A stretch of 11,813 nt of DNA from Wenzhouxiangella sp. (GCA_007123575.1 SKKV01000006.1:1-11813); one strand, 5' to 3'. Positions 1 to 7,529 are shown, counted from the stretch's first letter. The notes: generated by a model not told the origin, from the sequence alone. Numbers and translations: made by a program.

Positions 1-2032
1 ATTGGCCGCCGCAGGTGAAGACGACGTCGCCGAATTCGATGCGGTTATTGAGTAGCTCGCCGGAGCCGATCATCCAGAGCTGGCGGCCTTCTGAGTAGGT
101 GTACCAGGTCAGCACCCAGCTGGTCGCGTTGGCTTCGCGGGCAATCTGGATGCCTTCGCCGCTGCGGTCCAGGGCGAAGTAGTTGCCGCTTAGGCTGCGG
201 TCGAACTGCTGGTTGGCGCGGCGGTTGCAGTTGCCTTCGACAATCTTGACCATGCGGGTGGAAAACGCCGGCAAGCCTTGCCCGGGTTCGGGATGGAACT
301 CGAAGGCGGCACTGTTGCAGTCGCGGATTCGCATCACGATATCGCCCCACTGGGTGCGGACCACGTCGTCGGGGTCAAAGCCGGGGCCGTAGTCGGCGCC
401 TTCGGTAATGGTCATGCCGTTGAATTCGAAGCGATCGCCGTGGTGAACGCCGTTGCCGATCAGCCAGAACTGCTCGCCGTCGCGATACAGGTAGCAGGTC
501 AGGACGGGGATCTGGTTGCCGTCTTCCATGGTCAGCTGACAGCCTTCGCCGCTGCGGCCGGGGTTGAACCAGTTGCCGCTGTACTGGGCCAGCTTGTTGG
601 TGTCGGAGCGCCAGCCGATGTCGTAGAACAGCTCAGGGACGAAATCCAGCTGGCCGGTGTAGCCGATGTTGGTCAGCGACGCGTTCATGACCGACTGCGG
701 GAACATGCTGCTGCTGAAATGGGCGACGTTGCTGTCGGGGGTGTCGGGTGATGCCTGCATGTTGACAAAGCCCTGGTTGGTGCCGCGCAGGGCGCCGCCC
801 ACGTTGTAGCCCAGGGTGATCTCCAGGCCGCCGGGCAGGGCGTTGCGCAGCTCGATGCCGCTTTGCTGGGCGGTCAGCCAGATCGGAATCGGCAGGTTGC
901 GGTCCACGGCAATGCCGCGGTCGCGCTGGATGGCATCGGGGCCGGGGGGCTGGTTGTCGACCAGCAGCAGGGCCGCGCCGCCGGCGTCGAACACGTTCTG
1001 CCACTTGGTGGCAAAGGTGCATTCGCCGCGCTTGACCAGCACGATCTTGCCGGCCACCGCTGACTTGTTTTCCAGCGGCAGGCAGGCCAGGTTGCGTCGC
1101 CAAGGGTCGTTGCTGCTGCCAGGGCCTGGTCCGTCGGCCAGCACCAGCGGCAAGGTCAGGCCCTCCAGCGGCACGAAAGGTGGATAGCCCTGCACCCAGG
1201 CTGGAAAATTCCGTTGCTGATCGGTGCCGGGTTCGGCAATCACCAGCCCACCGGGCAGCAGACGTTCGGCGGCGCGCAGGTTGATCTGTTCGCCGGTCCA
1301 GACCAGGTTGGCGCCCGATGTGGTGGTGGCGCGGCGCTGGGCCGCGCTCATCTGGCGCCACGAGAGGCCCTGGTTGATTCCGAACAGGAATTCAGACCAG
1401 ATATCCGGGCGCGGCGGGTTGCCCAGGAATTCGCGCGTGTCGCGGTCGACCCAGGCTTGAAATCCCAGGCCATGCCCCAGCTCGTGCAGCACCAGTTCGA
1501 GAAAGGAAAAAGTTCCCAGCGGCGGCGGCACGTCCGGGTCCAGGCCGTACCAGAAGCCGTCGACCCCGTCGATGCAATTACCGCTGTCGAGACGGACGTT
1601 GAAAGTCACGCTCAGCTCGGCACTGACCTGCGGGAAATACTGGCCGCGCAGCGCGGTGGCCAGGGAGACCGGAAAATTAGTGTCGCGCTGCGGTGCGTTG
1701 ACGAAATTCCAGGAAAAGCCGTTGGCGCCACCAAGGCCAAGGATGGTTTCATCGCCACAGCCCAGGTCATCGAATTCGGCCTCGACCCGCACCGGGATGG
1801 CGCTGTCGAGCCGGCTGGCCCAGATCGACACGGCTTCGTTCATCACTGCCTGGCGCTGCGTGCCCAGGGTGGTTGCCGAGTTGCCGGGCACGGGGGCCAC
1901 GGTTCGGGTGTCCCTGAACCCGGTACCAAAGGAGTCGGTATAGGTCACCTGCATAACTTGCGCGCCGACCGCGGAAGATAGCAGCAGGCCGATGAATGCC
2001 AGCGCCGCCAGGGGCTTTCCAGTCTTGTTCAT
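1..2032 (-). CDS. Secreted PA-domain zinc metalloprotease-like protein, 3' end beyond window
   Basis: Reading the minus strand from the ATG at 2032 gives 677 codons with no stop up to the window edge, so the C-terminus is missing. Residues 1-24 form a Sec signal peptide ending in VGA, cleaved before QV. HELGHGLGF lies at residues 183-191, with H183 and H187 as zinc ligands and E184 as the catalytic base. The canonical metzincin third ligand position (G+3) is Ala193. A PA domain follows at about residues 285-415, with GKIVLVKRGECTF at 328-340 and a possible C317-C338 disulfide. Then come HFSSSMFPQSVMN (H438, M449) and DIGW (471-474). The H438-to-M449 spacing resembles the third His and Met-turn of leishmanolysin-type enzymes, so H438 is my inferred third ligand. 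Two related C-terminal modules start with SGNWFNPGRSGEG (485) and SGNYFALDRSGEG (615). The start overlaps the upstream gene's stop by 4 bp (ATGA), implying translational coupling. The product is probably extracellular or periplasmic. Substrate is unknown, and activity is inferred from motifs only. Confidence 0.88.
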   Translation of the reverse strand, partial: MNKTGKPLAALAFIGLLLSSAVGAQVMQVTYTDSFGTGFRDTRTVAPVPGNSATTLGTQRQAVMNEAVSIWASRLDSAIPVRVEAEFDDLGCGDETILGLGGANGFSWNFVNAPQRDTNFPVSLATALRGQYFPQVSAELSVTFNVRLDSGNCIDGVDGFWYGLDPDVPPPLGTFSFLELVLHELGHGLGFQAWVDRDTREFLGNPPRPDIWSEFLFGINQGLSWRQMSAAQRRATTTSGANLVWTGEQINLRAAERLLPGGLVIAEPGTDQQRNFPAWVQGYPPFVPLEGLTLPLVLADGPGPGSSNDPWRRNLACLPLENKSAVAGKIVLVKRGECTFATKWQNVFDAGGAALLLVDNQPPGPDAIQRDRGIAVDRNLPIPIWLTAQQSGIELRNALPGGLEITLGYNVGGALRGTNQGFVNMQASPDTPDSNVAHFSSSMFPQSVMNASLTNIGYTGQLDFVPELFYDIGWRSDTNKLAQYSGNWFNPGRSGEGCQLTMEDGNQIPVLTCYLYRDGEQFWLIGNGVHHGDRFEFNGMTITEGADYGPGFDPDDVVRTQWGDIVMRIRDCNSAAFEFHPEPGQGLPAFSTRMVKIVEGNCNRRANQQFDRSLSGNYFALDRSGEGIQIAREANATSWVLTWYTYSEGRQLWMIGSGELLNNRIEFGDVVFTCGGQ

Positions 2033-2466
2033 TGGGCTGGCCTTTGGTCGCGGTTGGAAAGGCGGAAGTCGGGCAGCTCGGGCTTGAGCAGGCTGGCTGC
2101 GGCAACGCATTGCAAGCTCGGCTGGCCGTCGGCGCCGACGGATACGCGGGTAGCGCGCGCGGCCGGCCAGAAGTGGCGGGTCACGCCGCCCTCGTCGGCT
2201 GCTTGCGTTTGCGGGGGGGTGGATAGGCGCTTGACCAGGCGCTGCTGGCGGGCAATCACGTAGGCCTCGGCATCGTTGGCCGGCTCCCGCAGGGCCTGGC
2301 CGGTGCGGCGGTCGACCAGCTGCGGCAGGGCTTGTTCGGCGGCGCGGAGCTCGCCCGGGTCCAGCTGCTGGAAGTCAACCTGGAGGCGTTCGGTGCCAGC
2401 CTGTGCGAAGGCCGGCAAGGCGAAAAAGGCAAGCAGGGCAGTGATGGGAAGCAGTCGGCTGGGCAT
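2029..2466 (-). CDS. Small exported protein of unknown function, coupled to the protease-like gene
   Basis: This encodes 145 residues. The start at 2466 is chosen because MPSRLLPITALLAFFALPAF makes a clean Sec signal peptide with AQA|G cleavage after residue 23. The frame stays open far upstream, but that extension lacks signal-peptide character and runs antisense into the helicase gene. The mature part is about 122 residues, polar and probably helical in its first half (for example DPGELRAAEQALPQL), with a single Cys (120). There is no lipobox and no membrane segment beyond the leader. No strong Shine-Dalgarno is visible before the ATG. Its TGA (2031-2029) overlaps the ATG of the downstream metalloprotease-like gene, so the two are probably made together and exported together. 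A chaperone, propeptide or inhibitor role is a guess from context only, because I do not recognise the family. Confidence 0.8.
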   Translation of the reverse strand: MPSRLLPITALLAFFALPAFAQAGTERLQVDFQQLDPGELRAAEQALPQLVDRRTGQALREPANDAEAYVIARQQRLVKRLSTPPQTQAADEGGVTRHFWPAARATRVSVGADGQPSLQCVAAASLLKPELPDFRLSNRDQRPAQ

Positions 2467-2613
2467 GAGCGAAAGGTCTGTGGTTGCCACAAGTGATGAT
2501 TGTATGACAGCAAGTGGGCGGTAAAAGTTATCGACGGCAAAAGCCCGTGATTGCTGACCCGGCCGGGGCGGGCAGGCGCTATCATGGCGGGTTTTGGTGC
2601 GCGGAAATCGCAG
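2467..2613. promoter_or_regulatory. Divergent intergenic promoter region
   Basis: This 147-bp gap separates the minus-strand exported pair from the plus-strand SNF2 gene, so it should carry promoters for both. On the minus strand a TACAAT hexamer (2504-2499, five of six matches to the sigma70 -10 box) sits 33 bp before the 2466 start. No good -35 box lies 16-18 bp upstream of it. On the plus strand a TATCAT hexamer (2580-2585) would suit a transcript beginning near 2592, which would favour the ATG at 2614 as the helicase start. Its -35 match is also poor. These are sequence-only guesses. Confidence 0.35.
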
Positions 2614-5600
2614 ATGAGCCTTGCCGCACAGGGAGCCGTAAGCCCGCTGGCCACGCTGGATGCCGATCGGGTCGAGCGTGGCCGCAAACTGGTGGCCAGT
2701 GATTCGGTCAAACGCTTGCAGCGCAGCCGTTTCGACGATGTGCTCATTCTGACCGGGCTGGTCAGCGATGGCGGCCAGGCACCCTACCGCGTTCACGCCA
2801 CGCTTGAAGACGGTCGTTTGTCGGGCGATTGCACCTGCCCGCGCGGTCGCGACTGCGAGCATGTCGCGGCTCTGTTTCTTGCCGCCACCGAGCCCCGTGC
2901 CAAGCCGGCCCGGCCCGGCCGCCCGGCACTTCCCCGGAGCAGGGCACAGGCCGCGCCGTCGCAACGCATGGTTTACCTGCTGCGCCTGGCGCCGGATGGC
3001 GATGAGCTCAGCGTTTGCCCGTCGCGCCTGTCGCCGGCAAGCGACGGCACCCTGGCCACCACGCCCTACGCCCTGTCGCGGCTGAAGGAAACGCGCCAGC
3101 CCGACTACGTCGGAGAAGACGACCTTGCCATCCTGCACGAGCTGGCCGACCGCGTTGTCGAGGCGACCGACCTGGTCTGGATACCGCTGGGGCCGAACAG
3201 CCAAAAACTGCTGCGGGCCATGATTGCCACCGGCCGCTGCCTATGGGAAAAGGCCGGCGGATTGACCCTGACCATGGCCGAGCCGCTGCTGGCCACGGCC
3301 GAGTGGGAGCTGCAGGCAAGCGGCTACCAGCGCTTGTTGCTGGTGCCTGAAGATGACAGCGACGCGGTCCAGTTGCCGTTGTTGCCGCCGTGGCGGGTGA
3401 ATCTCGATACTGGCCGCTGCCGCCCGCTGCAGACCGCGCTGGACGAAGAGCGCGTGGCCGAACTGCTGGCCGCCGGGCCGGTCGCGCCGGACCAGGTGGC
3501 CAGGCTTCGTCAGCGCCTGAATGATGCCCCGGCCGACTTCCCGCGCCCGCGCGAGCTAGACGTTGAAGCCCTGGGCGCGGTGACAGCCGCGCCCTGCCTG
3601 GCCTTGTTCAATGTCGAGGTCGGTAGCGGTGCGCGCTTTGAAACCGTGCCCGCCGCGCGCCTGAGTTTTGCCTACGGGCCGGTAGCGCTGGACTGGGACG
3701 ATGAGTGCAGCTCGCGCCTGATCGACGATGATCGGGTGCTGAGTGTCGAGCGCAACCCGGAATTCGAGGAAGCCTGTATCGCCAGGCTGGAAAAGGCCGG
3801 TCTTGCTCCGCTGCAGGCCGGTGCCGATCGCGATTATCGACCCGGTGACGGCGGGCTCTGGGTGGCTAAGCGCGCTGATCGGCGCGAGCAGGTCTGGCTG
3901 GGTTTTCAGCGCCGTTTTGACGGCCTGCGCGCCGATGGCTGGTCGATCGAGCGCAGTGAGGATTTCAGCCTCACCCTGGTCGAGCCGGAGGACTGGTATG
4001 GCGACCTGGTGGAGGTGGCCAACGACCCGGATCGGATCGAGCTTGACCTGGGTGTGCTCTGGCAAGGCCAGCGCCATTCGCTGCTGCCGGCCCTGCTGGA
4101 CTGGATCGAGCGCACCCCTGTGCCCATGCTGCGCCAGTTGCTGTCCGGTGATTTGCCGGATGGTCATGTCACCCTGGCCCTGGATGAAACGCGCCGGGTG
4201 TTAATGCCCATGGCCCGCCTGGGCGCCACCTTGCGCGGCCTGGTCGATTGCCTGGATGCCGTGCCGCGACTGCGCCAGGGCCGGCTGCGCCTGCCGCGCG
4301 CGCGCCTGGCCGAACTGGCCGTGGCCGGTCAGCATTGGCAGTTTGGCGGTGATGAAGGGCTGGCCGAGCTCAGCCGCCGGCTGGCTGAGTTTGATCGTAT
4401 CGAACCGGCCAAGCCGCCATCCGGGCTGGCCGCCGAACTGCGCGGCTACCAGGCTTTTGGTCTGGGCTGGCTGCAGTTCCTGCGCCGCTTTGGTTTCGGC
4501 GGCATCCTGGCCGATGACATGGGCCTGGGCAAGACCATCCAGGCCCTGGCCCACGTGCTGGCTGAAAAACAGGCCGGCCGCCTGGACGGGCCCTGCCTGG
4601 TGATCGCGCCGACCAGCCTGATGTTCAACTGGCGCGCCGAGGCCCGGCGCTTTGCGCCGGAGTTGAAAGTGCTTACCCTGCATGGCCCCGAGCGCAAGGG
4701 CCGCTTCCAGTGGATCGAGGAATCTGACCTGGTCCTGACCACTTATCCGTTGCTGGTACGGGATATCGAGCAGCTCAAGCGCCATCGCTTTCACCTATTG
4801 ATGCTGGATGAGGCCCAGGCGATCAAGAACCCGCGGGCCAAGGTCTCGCGCCAGGTGCGCGAGCTCGACAGCCGCCACCGCCTGTGCCTGACCGGCACGC
4901 CGCTGGAAAACCACCTGGGTGAGCTGTGGAGCCTGTTTGACTTCTTGATGCCGGGGCTGCTGGGTAGCCAGGCGAAGTTCCGGCGACTGTTTCGCAACCC
5001 TATCGAGCGCGAGAACGACGAGGAACGCCGCGAGTTGCTGGGGCGGCGCATTCGCCCGTTTTTCCTGCGCCGGACCAAGGCCGAAGTGGCGCCGGAACTG
5101 CCGCCCAAGACCGAAATCGTCCAGGCCGTGCCCTTGAGCGGGGCCCAGCGTCAGCTCTACGAGCGCACCCGCGTGGCCCTGCACGACAAGGTCCGCCAGG
5201 CCGTGGCCAGCCAGGGCGCGGAACGCAGCCGCATCACCGTGCTCGATGCGCTTTTGCGCCTGCGCCAGATTTGCTGCGATCCGCGCCTGCTCAAGCAGGT
5301 CGACGGGGTTGCCGAAATGGAGTCGGCCAAGCTGGAATTGCTGATGGAGCTGCTGCCGGAGCTGGTCGCCGAAGGCCGGCGAGTGCTGTTGTTCTCGCAG
5401 TTTGTCAGCATGCTGGAATTGATCGAAAAAGCCGTTGCCGAGCGCGGCATTCGCTACGTCAAGCTCACCGGCCAGACCCGCGACCGTCAGGCCGTGGTCG
5501 AGCGCTTTCAGGCCGGCCAGGTGCCCTTGTTCCTGGTCAGCCTCAAGGCCGGCGGGGTGGGCTTGAATCTGACCGCGGCCGATACCGTGATTCACTACGA

Positions 5601-5829
5601 CCCCTGGTGGAACCCGGCCGTGGAAGACCAGGCCACCGACCGCGCTCACCGGATCGGCCAGCAGCAAAACGTGTTCGTCTACCGGCTGCTGACCGAGGAC
5701 ACCATCGAGCAGAAAGTCTTCGACCTTCAGCAATCCAAGCGCGGCCTGGTCGAGGGCTTGCTCGGCGGCGGGGGTGCCGTTGACCTGGGCGCCGAGGATC
5801 TTGATGCCTTATTCGAGCCGCTGGGTTGA
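2614..5829 (+). CDS. SWIM zinc-finger SNF2-family DNA-dependent ATPase (HepA/RapA-like helicase)
   Basis: From the ATG at 2614 this encodes 1071 residues. The frame is also open to an ATG at 2584 and a TTG at 2551, so the start is uncertain. A SWIM finger CTCPRGRDCEH lies near residues 73-83 (C73, C75, C81, H83), a nucleic-acid or protein-binding zinc module. A long middle region of about 500 residues has no motif I recognise. The SNF2 ATPase begins at LRGYQ (609) with Walker A DDMGLGKT (Lys640), DEAQ (732-735) and LTGTPLENHLGELWSLFDF (from about 758). The second RecA lobe has LLFSQFVSMLELIEK (about 924), GGVGLNL (about 981), YDPWWNPAVEDQATDRAHRIGQ (DRAHRIGQ from 1009) and a LLTEDTIEQKV tail. 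All key motifs are intact, so it should be an active ATP-driven translocase that remodels protein-DNA or RNA polymerase complexes in the cytoplasm. Its precise role is not shown here. The next gene starts 6 bp after its stop, suggesting an operon. Confidence 0.93.
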   Translation: MSLAAQGAVSPLATLDADRVERGRKLVASDSVKRLQRSRFDDVLILTGLVSDGGQAPYRVHATLEDGRLSGDCTCPRGRDCEHVAALFLAATEPRAKPARPGRPALPRSRAQAAPSQRMVYLLRLAPDGDELSVCPSRLSPASDGTLATTPYALSRLKETRQPDYVGEDDLAILHELADRVVEATDLVWIPLGPNSQKLLRAMIATGRCLWEKAGGLTLTMAEPLLATAEWELQASGYQRLLLVPEDDSDAVQLPLLPPWRVNLDTGRCRPLQTALDEERVAELLAAGPVAPDQVARLRQRLNDAPADFPRPRELDVEALGAVTAAPCLALFNVEVGSGARFETVPAARLSFAYGPVALDWDDECSSRLIDDDRVLSVERNPEFEEACIARLEKAGLAPLQAGADRDYRPGDGGLWVAKRADRREQVWLGFQRRFDGLRADGWSIERSEDFSLTLVEPEDWYGDLVEVANDPDRIELDLGVLWQGQRHSLLPALLDWIERTPVPMLRQLLSGDLPDGHVTLALDETRRVLMPMARLGATLRGLVDCLDAVPRLRQGRLRLPRARLAELAVAGQHWQFGGDEGLAELSRRLAEFDRIEPAKPPSGLAAELRGYQAFGLGWLQFLRRFGFGGILADDMGLGKTIQALAHVLAEKQAGRLDGPCLVIAPTSLMFNWRAEARRFAPELKVLTLHGPERKGRFQWIEESDLVLTTYPLLVRDIEQLKRHRFHLLMLDEAQAIKNPRAKVSRQVRELDSRHRLCLTGTPLENHLGELWSLFDFLMPGLLGSQAKFRRLFRNPIERENDEERRELLGRRIRPFFLRRTKAEVAPELPPKTEIVQAVPLSGAQRQLYERTRVALHDKVRQAVASQGAERSRITVLDALLRLRQICCDPRLLKQVDGVAEMESAKLELLMELLPELVAEGRRVLLFSQFVSMLELIEKAVAERGIRYVKLTGQTRDRQAVVERFQAGQVPLFLVSLKAGGVGLNLTAADTVIHYDPWWNPAVEDQATDRAHRIGQQQNVFVYRLLTEDTIEQKVFDLQQSKRGLVEGLLGGGGAVDLGAEDLDALFEPLG

Positions 5830-5835
5830 TTGGTG

Positions 5836-6990
5836 ATGAAACCTGACAGGATTCAGTCTGCCGTGGATCGTCTGCTGGCCCGCGACCAGAGCTACCGGCC
5901 GGTGGCCTTGCTGAAGCTGATCGGCCGGGTCGAGGCGGCCGATCTGTCGCGTTGGGAAAGCGGTGATCTGAAGTGCCTGGAAGATGTGCTGTACGGCAAC
6001 CCGGAAGCCTGTCTGGAAGAGCTGCGCCTGGCCGCCGCCTGGGCTGGCAAGCTCGGCCTGCAGGCTGAAGCAGAGCCGGCCGAAAGTTCCGGCCGGCGAG
6101 TGTTTCGCTCGGGCACCACCGAGCAACTGGCGCGCTCGACCTGGCGCCGCGCGGCGCCGTCAGCCCAGGGCGATCTGTTTTTCGACACCGGTTTTGCCCA
6201 GGCGCGAAGCGCGCTGAACCAGGCCTTGCTTGCAGCTGATCGCAACCGGGCCGAGCAGGCCCTGGCCGACATGTCGCGAGCCGATCCTGGCAACGATGTG
6301 CAGGCCGATGGCGAGCGGCTGATCGAGGCCCTGGCCTGGCTGGAAGGCGCTTTCGATGATCCGTCTGCACGCCTGGCCCTGCTGGAAGAAGATATCCAGC
6401 CGCGCGCCCGGCGCTTGCTGGGTGAGCGCGATGGTCGGCGTTTCATGGGCCGGTTCTGGAGCCGGCTCGCCGAATCCCTGAATCCTGCCGAGTACGACCC
6501 GGCCCAACCGCAGCTGCACCGCTCAGCGGTGTTGGCCCGGCTGCAGGATTGGGCGGGCGTGGTTGATGCGGTAAAGGCCTTTGATGCCTACCTGCAGCAG
6601 CCGGAGCTGCTGGCCCGCCTGGCCGAAGCCGCCCTGGCGATGGGCGATCGCGAACAGGGGCTGGCTGCTGTCTGCCAGCTATGCTGGCGCCACGGCAAGG
6701 CCGCAGAAACCTGGCTGGACGCGGCCCAGGATGACGAGTTGGTCCGCCGCATCGAAATCTTCTGGGACCTGGACCCGCCGCTGGACATCGCCCTGTTCCC
6801 CGCCTGGCTGGTATCAGTGGCCTACGCCTTGCCCGACATCCCCCCCGGCGAATGCCCCGACACCCCCGCCGCCGAAGCCTGGACCCGCTTCCGCTCCCTG
6901 CGCGCCGACCCCGCCGATCTGGAATTGCGGGAGTGGTTTCAAAGGGAACAGCCGGAGTTGTTCGGGCATTGGTTGGCGACGGGGAGATAA
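5836..6990 (+). CDS. Hypothetical helical protein in operon with SNF2 ATPase
   Basis: This encodes 384 residues from the ATG at 5836. A GTG at 5833 and a TTG at 5830 lie directly in front, so the start could shift by two codons. It follows the helicase stop by 6 bp with no room for its own promoter and only a weak ribosome site, so translation is probably coupled. The protein has no signal peptide or membrane segment and should be cytoplasmic. It is rich in Ala, Leu, Glu and Arg. Residues about 120-285 look like helical hairpins of TPR type, for example ARSALNQALLAADRNRAEQALAD and LLARLAEAALAMGDREQGLAAV. The C-terminal part is Trp/Pro-rich (FWDLDPPLDIALFPAWL) and ends in an acidic/aromatic stretch LREWFQREQPELFGHW. 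I do not recognise the family. Context suggests a partner or regulator of the SWIM/SNF2 protein, which is inference. Codon use and GC content match its neighbours. Confidence 0.85.
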   Translation: MKPDRIQSAVDRLLARDQSYRPVALLKLIGRVEAADLSRWESGDLKCLEDVLYGNPEACLEELRLAAAWAGKLGLQAEAEPAESSGRRVFRSGTTEQLARSTWRRAAPSAQGDLFFDTGFAQARSALNQALLAADRNRAEQALADMSRADPGNDVQADGERLIEALAWLEGAFDDPSARLALLEEDIQPRARRLLGERDGRRFMGRFWSRLAESLNPAEYDPAQPQLHRSAVLARLQDWAGVVDAVKAFDAYLQQPELLARLAEAALAMGDREQGLAAVCQLCWRHGKAAETWLDAAQDDELVRRIEIFWDLDPPLDIALFPAWLVSVAYALPDIPPGECPDTPAAEAWTRFRSLRADPADLELREWFQREQPELFGHWLATGR

Positions 6991-7032
6991 GGCCGGGTTA
7001 CGGTTTACGGTTTACGCTGGATGCGTGGCCGC

Positions 7033-7222
7033 GATCTGCGCCGGATGCTGGCACCTAGTCGTAGCCCGGCCCAACGCGGCCGGGGGCCATGTTCGGTGCT
7101 TCTCCGGTTGTCTCGTTTCGTCCCGTGATTCCGGAAATCTCGGTGCCTATACTCCAATACTTGGCGACCCGCCAAAAATGGTCCCCGGCCACGTTGGACC
7201 GGGCTACAAATTCCGTGCCGGC
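7033..7222 (+). repeat. 190-bp direct repeat, copy 1
   Basis: This block aligns without gaps to 7271-7460 with 12 differences by eye (about 94% identity). Similarity stops abruptly at both ends. The unit includes 28 bp before the left inverted arm and 15 bp after the right arm, so what is duplicated is larger than the arm-bounded palindrome. It also carries a near-palindrome GATTCCGGAAATC (7127-7139) and a perfect small hairpin TTGGCG-ACC-CGCCAA (7161-7175). Confidence 0.93.
7061..7207. repeat. Inverted-arm palindromic element, copy 1 (REP/MITE-like)
   Basis: A 30-bp left arm (7061-7090, starting GTAGCCCGGCCCAACGCGG) is the reverse complement of the right arm (7178-7207, ending GTTGGACCGGGCTAC) at 27 of 30 positions. 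The arms flank an 87-bp centre. Transcribed, this could fold into a long GC-rich stem and act as a terminator or mRNA stabiliser after the helicase operon. It has no following U-run, so an intrinsic-terminator role is uncertain. The GTAGCCCGG/CCGGGCTAC tips resemble REP-type sequences. Confidence 0.85.
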
Positions 7223-7270
7223 TCTCAGCGCTCAGAGGCCAACCGCCCGTGCGACAGGGGTCCTTCCCCC

Positions 7271-7460
7271 GATTTGCGCCGGATGCTGGCACCTCGTCGT
7301 AGCCCGGCCCAACGTGGCCGGGGTCCATGTTCGGTGCTTCTCCGGTTGTCTCGTTTCGTCCCGTGATTCCGGAAATCTCGGTGCCCATGCTCCAACGCCT
7401 GGCGACCCGCCAAAAATGGTCCCCGGCCGCGTTGGACCGGGCTACACATTCCGGGCCGGC
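7271..7460 (+). repeat. 190-bp direct repeat, copy 2
   Basis: This is the second, same-orientation copy of 7033-7222, ending 22 bp before the candidate -35 box of the phosphoesterase gene. Differences from copy 1 are all single-base substitutions, with a cluster at 7386-7399. The internal small hairpin is retained as a 5-bp stem, TGGCG-ACC-CGCCA (7400-7412). No transposase lies nearby. A REP/BIME-like or MITE-like non-autonomous element is the best description. Confidence 0.93.
7299..7445. repeat. Inverted-arm palindromic element, copy 2 (REP/MITE-like)
   Basis: The left arm at 7299-7328 and the right arm at 7416-7445 are again reverse complements at 27 of 30 positions, with the same length and spacing as copy 1. 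The two copies therefore give four arms in alternating orientation (left-right-left-right), as in bacterial BIME clusters. Confidence 0.85.
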
Positions 7461-7482
7461 GGGGTGGGATGTTCCGGGTTTG

Positions 7483-7511
7483 TTGATCTTGTCATTTGGG
7501 GTGACGACAAT
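7483..7511 (+). promoter_or_regulatory. Candidate sigma70-type promoter for the phosphoesterase gene
   Basis: TTGATC (7483-7488) and GACAAT (7506-7511) are separated by exactly 17 bp, and each matches four of six consensus bases. Transcription would start near 7518, just before the ribosome binding site. It lies outside the repeats, which supports independent expression of the phosphoesterase. Confidence 0.4.
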
Positions 7512-7523
7512 GAGGGGGTTTTC

Positions 7524-7529
7524 TGGAGG
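7524..7529 (+). promoter_or_regulatory. Ribosome binding site fixing the phosphoesterase start
   Basis: TGGAGG ends 6 bp before the ATG at 7536. It is the strongest Shine-Dalgarno in the window and places the start there, although the frame is open back to 7089 through both repeats. Confidence 0.8.

Noticed and set aside
1214..1981. 255-codon plus-strand frame opposite the protease-like gene
   Set aside because: The minus-strand frame carries the signal peptide, HExxH and PA motifs with no stop over 677 codons. The plus frame has no recognisable features.
2467..3204. Upstream extension of the small exported protein to 391 codons
   Set aside because: The extension is antisense to the SNF2 gene and would bury the signal peptide in the middle of the protein.
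4795..5733. 312-codon minus-strand frame inside the SNF2 gene
   Set aside because: It is opposite the conserved helicase motifs. This is a typical high-GC antisense shadow without a ribosome site.
2614..6990. Phage-defence operon centred on the SNF2 protein
   Set aside because: No nuclease, methyltransferase, phospholipase-like or other defence partner lies in the window, and the flanking genes look like ordinary metabolism and secretion.
7033..7460. Possible CRISPR-like repeat-spacer structure
   Set aside because: There are only two long copies with one 48-bp interval, no short repeat units and no cas genes.
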